A program made the position numbers and the translations under genes. The notes below the pieces were generated by a model. The model searched no databases. It saw only the letters and a program-made list of their open reading frames with translations, and had not been told where the DNA came from. From Thiomicrorhabdus sp. Milos-T2 (lineage in GTDB: Bacteria > Pseudomonadota > Gammaproteobacteria > Thiomicrospirales > Thiomicrospiraceae), in assembly GCF_000702325.1 (NCBI RefSeq), contig NZ_KL370892.1, positions 186,001-250,000 of the forward strand: a stretch of 64,000 bases of DNA. The letters are read 5' to 3'. Positions within the stretch are counted from its first letter, which is position 1, and the number at the start of each line of letters is the position of its first letter. This document shows, one piece after another, positions 1 to 11,664 of this stretch.

Positions 1-1
1 T

Positions 2-751
<750 letters not shown>

Positions 752-762
752 GCCCATATTAA

Positions 763-848
763 GAGTCCTTTTCTTATGTCGGGAATCTAAAAAATAGTGA
801 ACAAATTGTAGCTTTTTTATACATTTATCGACTCTTGCAAAGAGTCTC
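763..848. repeat. MITE-like dispersed element, copy A
   Basis: An 86-bp copy of the dispersed element. The right arm reads TTTTTTATACATTTATCG followed by ACTCTTGCAAAGAGTCTC, and the degenerate left arm begins GAGTCC. The right arm matches the copies ending at 5877, 15636 and 52168. It fills the gmk-kdnA spacer. Confidence 0.6.
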
Positions 849-882
849 ACATTAATTAATACAACCCTTTTACCTACCCTAG

Positions 883-2079
<1,197 letters not shown>

Positions 2080-2128
2080 GAGTCTTTTCAAAAGCCTCAA
2101 TAAAATAAAGTTAGCTACTCGCTACTAG

Positions 2129-3226
<1,098 letters not shown>

Positions 3227-3246
3227 TTTTCGGTTCTCTTTGGCTC

Positions 3247-3310
3247 CCTAGCTTTGTTGGATTAATCGTCGTTTAGTAAACTAAACTTCCTCATAATCCG
3301 CCTTGCTAGG
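3247..3310. repeat. Nested intergenic palindrome
   Basis: Three nested inverted-repeat pairs share one centre: CCTAGC/GCTAGG outermost, GGATTA/TAATCC in the middle and GTTTAGT/ACTAAAC innermost, over 64 bp. It occupies the kdnB-kdsB spacer and could form a long hairpin in RNA. No T-run follows, so it is not a typical intrinsic terminator. Confidence 0.6.
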
Positions 3311-3371
3311 AAACCAAATAAAACCTACAAACATTTCTTCTATTCATTACAAAACATTCAGAGTCATCCTT

Positions 3372-4118
3372 ATGAATACTTATGTCTTTATTCCTGCCCG
3401 TTATGGTTCTTCTCGTTTACCTGGTAAGCCGTTAAAACTGATTGATGGTAAACCGATGATTCAACATGTCTATGAGCGAGTTTCTAAAGCTCAGGGTTTA
3501 GCAGGTGTTTATATTGCAACCGATGATAATCGCATTAAAGATGTAGTAGAAGCTTTTGGTGGAAAAATAGTAATGACGCCTATCGAAGCCGCTTCTGGTA
3601 CTGACCGTATTGCAGCCGCTGCTAAAGCTATTGGATTAAACGATGATGATTTAATCGTCAATGTACAAGGCGATCAACCTCTTGTACATCATCAATCTAT
3701 AGAAGATGTTATTGCTCCGTTTTTAACAGAAGATTACGATAAAAGCTTTGAAATGAGCACATTATCATTCAAAATCATCAATGAAGCAGAAATTACTAAT
3801 CCTAAAGACGTTAAATTGGTGACCGATATCAATGGTTTTGCACTATATTTTTCACGAGCCACCATCCCTTATGGGCGTGATTATTGGGATCATGATAGCT
3901 TCAAACATTTAGGCGTTTACGCTTATACCAAAGGTTTTGTCGACACGTTTAATGCGCTACCAATGGGCCGACTTGAAGATATTGAAAAACTTGAACAGCT
4001 GAGAGCATTAGAATTTGGCCATAAAATTAAAGTGGTTCAGAGTCAATATGATTCACCAGAAGTCGACTTACCCGGTGATATTGCCATTATGGAAGCCTTA
4101 TTACAGGCTGGACATTAA
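3372..4118 (+). CDS. kdsB: CMP-Kdo/Kdo8N cytidylyltransferase
   Basis: Activates the Kdo-type sugar as the CMP-sugar used for inner-core LPS assembly in the cytoplasm. The N-terminal nucleotide-binding signature [15 protein letters not shown] begins five residues from the start; [10 protein letters not shown] and the YAYTK...[16 protein letters not shown] region are typical of KdsB. The frame is open from 3303, but starting at 3372 (248 residues) gives family-normal length and N-terminus. In Shewanella the KdsB orthologue next to kdnAB uses Kdo8N rather than Kdo; here the neighbourhood suggests the same, but specificity cannot be read from sequence by eye. Confidence 0.95.
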   Translation: MNTYVFIPARYGSSRLPGKPLKLIDGKPMIQHVYERVSKAQGLAGVYIATDDNRIKDVVEAFGGKIVMTPIEAASGTDRIAAAAKAIGLNDDDLIVNVQGDQPLVHHQSIEDVIAPFLTEDYDKSFEMSTLSFKIINEAEITNPKDVKLVTDINGFALYFSRATIPYGRDYWDHDSFKHLGVYAYTKGFVDTFNALPMGRLEDIEKLEQLRALEFGHKIKVVQSQYDSPEVDLPGDIAIMEALLQAGH

Positions 4119-4144
4119 ACTACCACACCCCGCAAGGGGGTATA

Positions 4145-4152
4145 CAGGCCTG
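4145..4152. repeat. CAGGCCTG palindrome, intergenic copy
   Basis: Copy of the dispersed palindrome in the kdsB-waaA spacer, as ACAGGCCTGGTA. Further copies start at 10334, 12781, 15535, 31318, 44198, 45118, 46894, 47555, 47988, 48093, 48706, 51500, 52517, 55884, 56424, 58921, 61010, 61939 and 62566. Confidence 0.75.
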
Positions 4153-4178
4153 GTAAATTTAAAATGAGTTAAAAATAA

Positions 4179-5399
4179 ATGCCTATTTATCAAATATTAA
4201 TTCGCTTACTTAGCCCGTTTATTTGGCTAATTGTGATTATTGAAGGATTAAAAACCCAAGCTGGCTGGGCATTTATCTCACAAAAGCTGGGATTACACTA
4301 CAGTAAACCTACTCAAAACTTTCAGCATCCTTACTGGATTCATTGTGCATCAGTAGGTGAAGTTAAAGCTGCAGAACCCCTTATTAGATATTTGATGTCT
4401 GAACATAAAATTCTATTAACTACCAACACCAAAACAAGTCAACAATTAGTTAAAGAACTCTTTGAACAACAGGTATGCCATCGTTATTTGCCGTTTGATT
4501 GGCCATTTGCTTTAAAACGATTCATTAAGACATACAAACCTAGTCGCCTGTTGATTGTTGAGACCGAAATATGGCCTAATTTGTTTAGAGTAGCTAACAA
4601 AAATGGCATTGAAATCTGCATTTTAAATGGTCGCTTAACCCAAAAAACCTTTCAATCTCCAAACTGGTTGCAAACTGCCTATCGCAACAGTTTACGCCGC
4701 GTTGACACAATCATCGCTCGTTCTGAAATCGATGCTCAGCTATTTAGCAAGTTAGGTGCAGATCCAAAGAAAATTCAAGTTTTAGGCAACCTCAAATATT
4801 CTGCTCAGCCCGAAATACAAAAACAAACTAGACCCATAGAGAGAGACTTTATCCTCGCCGCATCTACACATGATGATGAAGAATTAAATATTACTCAGCT
4901 TTGGCTGGAATTAAATCGACCAGAACTACTGGTGATTGTGCCTCGCCACCCAAAACGCAGCATTAAAATTCAAAAACAACTACAATTTTTAGGCTCAACG
5001 TTAAAAGTTGCAACCAAAAATGAATCCATTGAAGACGATACAAAGGTTTATTTAGATGACCGGATCGGCCGTTTATTACCGCTGTACGCATATGCAAAGA
5101 TTGTTATTATGGGCGGTAGCTATGTAGCAAAAGGCGGACATAATATCTTAGAACCCGCAGCCTTTAAAAAAGCAATTCTTACGGGTAACGATAGCTCTGA
5201 TTTTCAAGATGAGATGAATTTACTGAAAGCTGAAAATGGCATTATTCAAAATGACAATTACCGACAATTACAACACGATCTTATTACTTTACTTGACCAT
5301 CCAGACCAAGCACAGCAACTTGGTGAAAATGCCTACCAGGCCTTACAAAAACAAAAAAACACCCTACAAAACTACTTAACGGCCTTAAATATTCAGTAA
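4179..5399 (+). CDS. waaA: 3-deoxy-D-manno-octulosonic acid transferase
   Basis: Inner-membrane-associated glycosyltransferase (KdtA/WaaA, GT30) that transfers Kdo-type residues from CMP-sugar onto lipid IVA. The protein is 406 residues, with an N-terminal membrane anchor segment (LLSPFIWLIVIIEGL), the acceptor-side motif HCASVGEVKAAEPL and the C-terminal donor motif GGSYVAKGGHNILEPAAF, all characteristic. It lies 60 bp after kdsB in the same direction, completing an LPS inner-core cluster with kdnA-kdnB-kdsB. If the cluster makes Kdo8N, WaaA must accept CMP-Kdo8N. No obvious strong RBS is seen before the ATG. Confidence 0.95.
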   Translation: MPIYQILIRLLSPFIWLIVIIEGLKTQAGWAFISQKLGLHYSKPTQNFQHPYWIHCASVGEVKAAEPLIRYLMSEHKILLTTNTKTSQQLVKELFEQQVCHRYLPFDWPFALKRFIKTYKPSRLLIVETEIWPNLFRVANKNGIEICILNGRLTQKTFQSPNWLQTAYRNSLRRVDTIIARSEIDAQLFSKLGADPKKIQVLGNLKYSAQPEIQKQTRPIERDFILAASTHDDEELNITQLWLELNRPELLVIVPRHPKRSIKIQKQLQFLGSTLKVATKNESIEDDTKVYLDDRIGRLLPLYAYAKIVIMGGSYVAKGGHNILEPAAFKKAILTGNDSSDFQDEMNLLKAENGIIQNDNYRQLQHDLITLLDHPDQAQQLGENAYQALQKQKNTLQNYLTALNIQ

Positions 5400-5505
5400 T
5401 CATCCTTAAAACCTTGCATTTATTATAGATTTACATAGCCTCTTGGGTACAAATTAAGGTAAAATAACTCCTTACCTTTGAATTTTATGGGATAGGAACA
5501 AAATT

Positions 5506-5730
5506 ATGGCACGTGTCACAGTAGAAGATTGTTTAACGCAGGTTGAAAACCGTTTTGAGCTTGTTATTTTAAGTGCTAAACGCGCACGCCAACTAGCTAA
5601 CGGTGCTGAAGCAACATTAGAATGGGAAAAAGACAAGCCAACAGTGATGGCTTTACGCGAACTAGCTGAAAATACCATTGATGGAGAAGTCGTTATGGCT
5701 GATCCAGATACTCCTCCATTTTTTAGCTAA
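5506..5730 (+). CDS. rpoZ: RNA polymerase omega subunit
   Basis: Small (74 residues) subunit that helps fold and hold the beta-prime subunit of RNA polymerase. The sequence [20 protein letters not shown] and the following [15 protein letters not shown] are the family signature, with the usual acidic tail. The start follows GATAGGAAC. It lies upstream of spoT as in Escherichia coli, separated here by a 171-bp spacer that holds a copy of the MITE-like element. Length and sequence are normal. Confidence 0.97.
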   Translation: MARVTVEDCLTQVENRFELVILSAKRARQLANGAEATLEWEKDKPTVMALRELAENTIDGEVVMADPDTPPFFS

Positions 5731-5770
5731 TTAAACCTTTTTATTTAGAAATTTATTTTTATTTTTATTT

Positions 5771-5877
5771 GAGACTTTTAGACAAATCGAGGGATATAAA
5801 AAATAAAATAACTTTTTAGATTTAATCTAAAGAATTATCTCCTTTTTTATACATTCATCGACGCTTGAAACGGTCTT
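5771..5877. repeat. MITE-like dispersed element, copy B
   Basis: A 107-bp copy between rpoZ and spoT. The left end GAGACTTTTAGACAAATCGA, the internal inverted repeat around TTTTTAGATTTAATCTAAA and the right arm CCTTTTTTATACATTCATCG then GACGCTTGAAACGGTCTT match the copies at 29417 and 52008. The ends are degenerate. Confidence 0.65.
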
Positions 5878-5901
5878 TATTTAAAGGGTTTTTTTACATC
5901 T

Positions 5902-8043
5902 ATGCCAACACCAACTTCAATAGACGGTTTAATCAAGAAAGCCTCTGCTTATTTAAACCCTGAACAAGTAGAATTGGTTCAATCTGCCTATGAATTTGGT
6001 GCGCTTGCACACCAAGGTCAAACTCGTAAAGCGGGTGGTGACTATATCTGGCACCCTGTTGCCGTAGCCGAAATATTGGCAGAAATTCAACTCGACAAAG
6101 AGAGCTTAATTGCCGCTATTTTGCACGATGTAGTTGAAGACACCTCTTATACCAAACAAGACATCACTGAACGCTTTGGCGAAAACGTTGCTGAAATTGT
6201 GGATGGCGTTACCAAATTAGGTAAATTAGAGTTTGATAACCCTCAGGAAGCGCAAGCAGAAAACTTTCGCAAAATGATTTTAGCAATGGCTCGAGACATT
6301 CGAGTAATTCTTATTAAACTTGCTGACCGACTTCACAATATGCGTACTCTAGGCGTTATGCGTCCAGACAAACAACGCCGTATTGCCCGTGAAACGCTGG
6401 ATATTTTTGCCCCTATTGCCGGGCGATTAGGTATCAATGCGGTACGTATTGAACTTGAAGACCTAGGCTTTAGAGCCATGCATCCTACACGCTTTGCGGT
6501 TTTAGAAAGTGCGGTTAAAAAAGCACGCGGTAACCGAAAAGAAGTCATAGAACACATTTCAGAAACTTTCTACAACCGATTAGCCCAAGAAAAAATATCC
6601 TGCAAAGTAATTGGTCGAGAAAAACATTTATACAGTCTGTATAAAAAAATGAAACATAAGCGTCAAAATTTTAATGACATCTTAGATATTTTTGCCTTCA
6701 GAATTATTGTTAATTCTGCTGATGATTGTTACCGCACATTAGGCGCTGTGCATTCTATTTACAAACCGCTTCCTGGTCGCTTTAAAGACTATATTGCGAT
6801 TCCAAAACCGAATGGTTATCAGTCACTGCATACGGCCTTATTTGGTCCTTATGGTGTGCATTTAGAAGTGCAAATTCGTTCAGAAACTATGCATGAAGTC
6901 TCAGAACATGGTATTGCAGCGCATTGGCAATATAAGCAAGAACATACAGATGAAGAAAACTCAACTTCGCACGTTGATTTAAGAGCCCAAGAATGGGTTA
7001 AAAACCTCTTAGAAATTCAGCAAAGTGCAGGGAACTCACTAGACTTTTTAGAAAACGTTAAAATTGACCTTTTTCCAGATGTTATCTACGTATTCACCCC
7101 CAAAGGCGACATTATCACTCTGCCAACCGGTTCAACTCCGGTTGATTTTGCCTATGCGGTTCATACGAATATTGGGCATAGTACGGTCGGTTGTCGTATT
7201 GACAAAAAATTAGTACCGCTGCGTACACCGTTAGAAAGTGGTAAAACCATCAATATTATCAAAGGCTCTGAAGCTCAACCCAATCCTGCTTGGTTAAACT
7301 TTGTTAAAACGGCTAAGGCTCGCTCGCAAATACGTCATTACATGAAAAACCAACAGTCTGGAGAAGCTATTGCATTAGGTAAACGCATGCTAAGCAAATC
7401 TCTGCGTAAATTTAACATGGCTTATGATGGTCTAACTGATGAAATTAGAAACCATCTAATTCAGGAATTAAAACTGACTGACTGGGATCAGCTTTTATGT
7501 GAACTTGGTATAGGTAACAGAATGTCACCGCTTGTTGCTAAACAGGTTCATGACATTGTTTTAGGTTCAGAAGATACCGTAGCCCCTAAAAATGCTAATC
7601 TTGATATAGCATTACCTATTTCTGGAACAGAAGGCATGGTGGTACATTTTGCCAACTGCTGTCACCCGATTCCTGGAGATGAGATTATCGGTTTTGTCAG
7701 CACAGAAAAAGGCTTAGTAATCCACCGTGAGACCTGTCATAACATTAAAAACATTCGTAATCAGCCTGATAAATGTTTAGACGTTCAGTGGGAAGAAGCC
7801 TCTGATGCCACCTTCTTAGCTGAGCTCCAAGTTGAAGCTAAAAATGAACGAGGAACGCTCGCCACCATTGCGAATGCCATTGCTACAACCAACACAGACA
7901 TTGAACGGGTTCGTTCTGAAGATAAAGACGAATCCTACAGTTTAATGCAGTTTGTGATTAATGTTAGAGATCGTAACCAATTAGCAATGGTAATTAAACG
8001 TCTAAAACGCCTCCCCATTGTTGAGAAGGTGCAGCGTTTATAA
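5902..8043 (+). CDS. spoT: Bifunctional (p)ppGpp synthetase/hydrolase
   Basis: RelA/SpoT-family protein of 713 residues that makes and breaks the stringent-response alarmone (p)ppGpp. In order: an HD hydrolase domain with the intact AAILHDVVEDT motif (residues about 70-80), a synthetase domain with the bifunctional-type motif RFKDYIAIPKPNGYQSLHT (about residue 290), a TGS domain (FTPKGDIITLPTGSTPVDFA, about 395) and a C-terminal ACT domain. The intact HD residues and the RxKD loop mark it as SpoT/Rel rather than a hydrolase-dead RelA. ridA follows 67 bp downstream and may be cotranscribed. Confidence 0.97.
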   Translation: MPTPTSIDGLIKKASAYLNPEQVELVQSAYEFGALAHQGQTRKAGGDYIWHPVAVAEILAEIQLDKESLIAAILHDVVEDTSYTKQDITERFGENVAEIVDGVTKLGKLEFDNPQEAQAENFRKMILAMARDIRVILIKLADRLHNMRTLGVMRPDKQRRIARETLDIFAPIAGRLGINAVRIELEDLGFRAMHPTRFAVLESAVKKARGNRKEVIEHISETFYNRLAQEKISCKVIGREKHLYSLYKKMKHKRQNFNDILDIFAFRIIVNSADDCYRTLGAVHSIYKPLPGRFKDYIAIPKPNGYQSLHTALFGPYGVHLEVQIRSETMHEVSEHGIAAHWQYKQEHTDEENSTSHVDLRAQEWVKNLLEIQQSAGNSLDFLENVKIDLFPDVIYVFTPKGDIITLPTGSTPVDFAYAVHTNIGHSTVGCRIDKKLVPLRTPLESGKTINIIKGSEAQPNPAWLNFVKTAKARSQIRHYMKNQQSGEAIALGKRMLSKSLRKFNMAYDGLTDEIRNHLIQELKLTDWDQLLCELGIGNRMSPLVAKQVHDIVLGSEDTVAPKNANLDIALPISGTEGMVVHFANCCHPIPGDEIIGFVSTEKGLVIHRETCHNIKNIRNQPDKCLDVQWEEASDATFLAELQVEAKNERGTLATIANAIATTNTDIERVRSEDKDESYSLMQFVINVRDRNQLAMVIKRLKRLPIVEKVQRL

Positions 8044-8110
8044 AAACCCTCTACCTAGAAGATTATCTACTTAATCGATTTCTACCCTAATTTATCAATA
8101 AGGAATTAAC

Positions 8111-8497
8111 ATGCGCGAAACTATTGCTACTGACAACGCTCCCCAAGCTATTGGAACTTACTCTCAAGCCGTTCGTATTGGTAATACCGTTTACCTTTCT
8201 GGACAAATCGCCTTAATTCCTGAAACCATGGAATTAAGAGAAGGTGATATTTCTGAACGTATTAATCAGGTATTTAAAAACTTAAGTGCGGTTTGTGAAG
8301 CCGCTGGGGGTTCTTTACAAGATATTGCAAAACTTAATATCTTCTTAACCGATATGAGCCACTTTGCTACCGTAAATGAAATTATGGCGCAATATTTTCA
8401 ACAGCCTTACCCTGCTCGTGCCGCAGTTGCCGTAAAACAGTTACCTAAAGATACGGATGTTGAAATGGATGGCGTAATGGCGTTATCGTCTTATTAA
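8111..8497 (+). CDS. ridA: RidA family reactive-enamine deaminase
   Basis: Member of the YjgF/YER057c/UK114 family, 128 residues. It hydrolyses reactive 2-aminoacrylate-type enamines released by PLP enzymes, protecting other PLP enzymes from damage. Signature segments are [20 protein letters not shown] near the N-terminus and [20 protein letters not shown] near the C-terminus, including the substrate-binding arginine in ARAAV. An AAGGAATTAAC RBS region precedes the ATG. The position after spoT is common in gammaproteobacteria. Confidence 0.95.
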   Translation: MRETIATDNAPQAIGTYSQAVRIGNTVYLSGQIALIPETMELREGDISERINQVFKNLSAVCEAAGGSLQDIAKLNIFLTDMSHFATVNEIMAQYFQQPYPARAAVAVKQLPKDTDVEMDGVMALSSY

Positions 8498-8510
8498 GAC
8501 TCTCCTGTAA

Positions 8511-8538
8511 GAGTTGACCTAGTTTATTAGGTCAACTC
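8511..8538 (+). terminator. Hairpin after ridA (possible terminator)
   Basis: A perfect 11-bp stem, GAGTTGACCTA paired with TAGGTCAACTC, with a six-base loop, 13 bp after the ridA stop. A T-run does not follow, so it may act as an attenuating hairpin or an RNA 3'-end stabiliser rather than a classic intrinsic terminator. Confidence 0.45.
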
Positions 8539-8700
8539 ACACAATAAAATACTTCACTACTTTAAAGTATTCACGACTCAATAAATTACTTTAGCGGTCG
8601 ATATAAAATTAGTAGTTTTTACTAAAAGAAGCTAATATTAACTACTAATTCAATCTAAACGTTTAAAACACAATCTTTTTAATTGTGATAAAGGAGTCTG

Positions 8701-9225
8701 ATGGTGTCAGATACGTATAAACCAGAGGCAGTCAACCCTGAAACCTTGCCAACCCCAGATTCGAATATGGCACAGGTTAAAAACCTGCTATTTGGAGCTG
8801 AAGTACAAGAGCTTAATCAAAAACGTGAGCGGCTTGAAAACGCTTTTAACGAGAGGTTAGCCGCATTAGAAAAAGACTTTAAGCATCAAATTAAAGCGCT
8901 TAACAGTGACTTTTCACAGCAATTAACCTCTGAAAAAAAGCACAGTCAGCAGGATCTTCAAGTCACCAAGCAACATTTTCAACAGGTTGAAGATCAGCTT
9001 GAAGCACTTACCCAGCAACAATCCAAAAACCACCAACAGCTTGAAGACCTTTTACACATAGAGATATCAGACTTAAACAAACAGATGAATGATCAGTTTG
9101 ATCAGCTCGAAACGCTTATTCAACAAAAGATCGATCAACTTCACGAGCGAAAAGTCAGCAAAGAGCAAATGGCTGATTTATTAATGACTCTCGCACAAGG
9201 CATTAAGCAGTCCTCTGCTGAATAA
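8701..9225 (+). CDS. Coiled-coil protein, first gene of the GTPase/HD-GYP operon
   Basis: 174-residue cytoplasmic protein of unknown function, with no signal peptide or membrane segment. Residues about 35-160 are rich in Q, E, K and L with heptad-like spacing, indicating a long coiled coil. Near residue 25 it carries VKNLLFGAEVQEL, which resembles two segments near the N-terminus of the next protein (KALLFNDAELAVL and RQLLFPKEALRQL), so the two may share a docking motif. The stop is followed after one base by the ATG of the OmpA-like gene, so translation is probably coupled. AAAGGAGTCTG precedes the start. The role is inferred only from the operon. Confidence 0.8.
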   Translation: MVSDTYKPEAVNPETLPTPDSNMAQVKNLLFGAEVQELNQKRERLENAFNERLAALEKDFKHQIKALNSDFSQQLTSEKKHSQQDLQVTKQHFQQVEDQLEALTQQQSKNHQQLEDLLHIEISDLNKQMNDQFDQLETLIQQKIDQLHERKVSKEQMADLLMTLAQGIKQSSAE

Positions 9226-9226
9226 T

Positions 9227-11170
9227 ATGAGCATGAGCCAAACGCCATCCTCTAACGCTTCAATTGAGCCGAAACTAAAAAGCCTGTCAGATAAGCAAGT
9301 TAAACAACTTAAGGCACTCCTTTTTAATGACGCTGAGTTGGCGGTGCTCGACGCCCCCGCTCCAACAATTGAAAAACTAGATGATCCTGAGTTAGAAAAA
9401 TTACGTCAGCTCCTGTTTCCAAAGGAAGCGTTACGTCAATTACTTCTTATTGAGGATTATCAAAAGCTACAAACCCTACTCGCGTGGCTTGAACAACATC
9501 AGCAAGACCCAAAAAAACTGGCCCAGGCTTTACCTCTGGCATTTGAGGAGCTTAATAAAAATAGCACCCGTTTAGCTGAGATTTTAGCGCCTCAAATCGA
9601 GAAAGGGTTACACCGTTCTGTCACTAAAAATCCTCAGCCCTTAATTGATTCATTGTTTCCCATTATTGGACCAATGATTCGCAAATCAATCTCTGAATCG
9701 CTGAGTGACATGCTCAAAAGCATTAACCAACTAGTTGATCAAAGCTTTTCCATTCAAGCTCTACGATGGCGGATAGAGGCTCAAAGAACCGGCAAAAGTT
9801 ATGCTGAAGTGGCTCTTTTGCGCAGTCTGGACTTTCAGGTAGACCAGGTGTTCTTAATTCACCAAGAAACTGGAATTTTACTCAAGCACCTGACCTCACC
9901 AGAAAGTCTGCACAAAGATGGCGACATGGTCTCTGGCATGCTAAGTGCGGTTCAAGACTTTGTGACCGACGCTTTTAATATTAGTGAGGGTAACTACCTA
10001 AGCGAGCTGAAACTGGGAGACTTTACCCTTATTCTTGAAAAAGGGCCTAAAGCTTCGATTGTTGCCGCTATTTTGGGAAAACCACCGGCGTCTATTCGAC
10101 TTGATTTACAACAACGACTTGAGTCGCTGCATTATGATTTGCATGATGAATTTGAAAGTTTCAACGGAGATACCCAAGCCTTTGATTCGGCAATCGAAGA
10201 CCTTGAAAGCCTATTAATTTGTAAGAAGCGTCCGCGTAAAAAACCCATCCTACGCTGGATAATTATAATCCTTATCTTATTGTCTTTACTGGGGTATGCC
10301 AGTTACAAAACTTGGCTTAACTTTCAAAGTCAACAGGCCTGGTCAAGCCTGATAACGTCCCTCAATCAACAGCCCGGGATTATCATTACCCATGCCGAAA
10401 AAAATAACCTACAAGGCTTGGCAGATCCTTTAATCGGTGATGTAAAAAACTACGTTAGCCAGCATAAGTTAATAGATAGCGAAGTCCTCCAAATTGAGGC
10501 TATTCAATGGCAGTTCAAGCCCTTCATTTCACTAGAGCCTGACGTCATTGAGAAGAGAATTAAACGTCATCTTAAGTTGCCACAAGGCGTTAATTATCAG
10601 TATACAAATGGCGTACTTTCTCTTCATGGCCAGACTACCCACGAATGGTTACAAAGCAACCAAGCAAAGCTTTATTCAATTCAAGGGGTGTTTGAGATTG
10701 AGCACTCTGCCTTAACCTTCACTGACTTAAAAGCCGAACAAATGCGTTTACAAAAGTTACAAGCTCAACACCTAGCCGAAGCGGCTCTCCAAGAGGCGAT
10801 TAACAAAGTGGAGAGCTTTGAAGTTTATTTTTCTATTAATAAGACTCAATTAAGCAGTGAAAGTAAGCAGATGTTGACTGACTTAAAACCGGCGTTAAAC
10901 GCCATTGTGCAATCGACTAAGCAATTAAATCAGCATGCCGAGCTCGTCGTCATTGCTAACATTGACAATGGTAATGGCACTCTAAAGTTAAATCAACAAC
11001 TCGCACAGAAGCGTGCCGATGCCGTTTTAACAGAGATAAAATCGCTAATTCAAAACGCCAATATAAAATTTTCTACCCGCTTAACCTCTACTGCGGTAAA
11101 ATCTATAGAATTAAATTCCAGTAATATACGTCATGTCACAATAAAGGTTAAGGTAGCTCCCAACTCATGA
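9227..11170 (+). CDS. Single-pass membrane protein with OmpA-like C-terminal domain
   Basis: 647 residues. The first ~340 residues are predicted cytoplasmic, with two LLF-E-L motifs near residues 25 and 65. One transmembrane segment follows (LRWIIIILILLSLLGYASY, about 343-362). A periplasmic region then contains a possible BON-like part (GVNYQYTNGVLSLHGQTTHE). An OmpA/MotB-like domain (about 525-647) begins FEVYFSINKTQLSSESKQML and ends with the paired-helix and arginine-containing segments of peptidoglycan-binding domains. The layout suggests a link from a cytoplasmic GTPase complex to the cell wall. It overlaps the GTPase gene by 4 bp. The OmpA match is reasonable but divergent; the N-terminal part is unrecognised. 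Confidence 0.8.
   Translation: MSMSQTPSSNASIEPKLKSLSDKQVKQLKALLFNDAELAVLDAPAPTIEKLDDPELEKLRQLLFPKEALRQLLLIEDYQKLQTLLAWLEQHQQDPKKLAQALPLAFEELNKNSTRLAEILAPQIEKGLHRSVTKNPQPLIDSLFPIIGPMIRKSISESLSDMLKSINQLVDQSFSIQALRWRIEAQRTGKSYAEVALLRSLDFQVDQVFLIHQETGILLKHLTSPESLHKDGDMVSGMLSAVQDFVTDAFNISEGNYLSELKLGDFTLILEKGPKASIVAAILGKPPASIRLDLQQRLESLHYDLHDEFESFNGDTQAFDSAIEDLESLLICKKRPRKKPILRWIIIILILLSLLGYASYKTWLNFQSQQAWSSLITSLNQQPGIIITHAEKNNLQGLADPLIGDVKNYVSQHKLIDSEVLQIEAIQWQFKPFISLEPDVIEKRIKRHLKLPQGVNYQYTNGVLSLHGQTTHEWLQSNQAKLYSIQGVFEIEHSALTFTDLKAEQMRLQKLQAQHLAEAALQEAINKVESFEVYFSINKTQLSSESKQMLTDLKPALNAIVQSTKQLNQHAELVVIANIDNGNGTLKLNQQLAQKRADAVLTEIKSLIQNANIKFSTRLTSTAVKSIELNSSNIRHVTIKVKVAPNS
10334..10341. repeat. 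CAGGCCTG palindrome, intragenic copy
   Basis: Copy of the dispersed palindrome inside the OmpA-like gene, as AACAGGCCTGGTC, just after the transmembrane-segment codons. Confidence 0.6.
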
Positions 11171-11664
11171 TTCAAAAAAAAATCTGTCTTATCGGTGCTT
11201 TTTCTGTTGGAAAGACCAGTCTTATCCGTCAATTTGTAGAAAGTATTTTTACTGAAAAATATCTAACGACCGTGGGCGTCAAAATTGATAAAAAAGTACT
11301 CGAGCTCGAAGAGGGCCCCATCAAGTTGATGATTTGGGATTTAGCGGGTGAAGATGACTATACCGAAATTCGCTTACCTTACCTTCGCGGAGCATCGGGT
11401 TTTATTTATGTGGCTGACGGAACCCGAGCAGAGACCTTAACTAAAATCGTTGATATTCAAGAGCACATTGATGCGGATTTTGGAAGACTTCCGTTTGTGC
11501 TTGCCATAAATAAGCATGACCTAATCGGAGAATGGGAAGTTAAGCAGAGTCATATTGATCACTTACATTGTAAAAGCTGGAGCATACACAAAACCAGTGC
11601 CTTAACAGGAGAATCTGTTGACCAACTTTTCACAGATTTAGCACAACAAATGGTAAAACCGTAA
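11167..11664 (+). CDS. Ras/Rab-like small GTPase
   Basis: 165-residue stand-alone small GTPase with all five G motifs: P-loop GAFSVGKTS (residues 10-18), switch I threonines in YLTTVG (34-35), G3 WDLAGED (57-63), G4 NKHD (115-118) and G5 TSA (143-145). This is the Ras-superfamily pattern rather than Era/Obg-type. The position equivalent to Ras Gln61 is Glu62, so intrinsic hydrolysis may be weak or need a partner. The start overlaps the OmpA-like gene in an ATGA junction and the stop overlaps the HD-GYP start. Bacterial Ras-like GTPases such as MglA act in polarity and motility; the role here is unknown. Confidence 0.9.
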   Translation: MIQKKICLIGAFSVGKTSLIRQFVESIFTEKYLTTVGVKIDKKVLELEEGPIKLMIWDLAGEDDYTEIRLPYLRGASGFIYVADGTRAETLTKIVDIQEHIDADFGRLPFVLAINKHDLIGEWEVKQSHIDHLHCKSWSIHKTSALTGESVDQLFTDLAQQMVKP

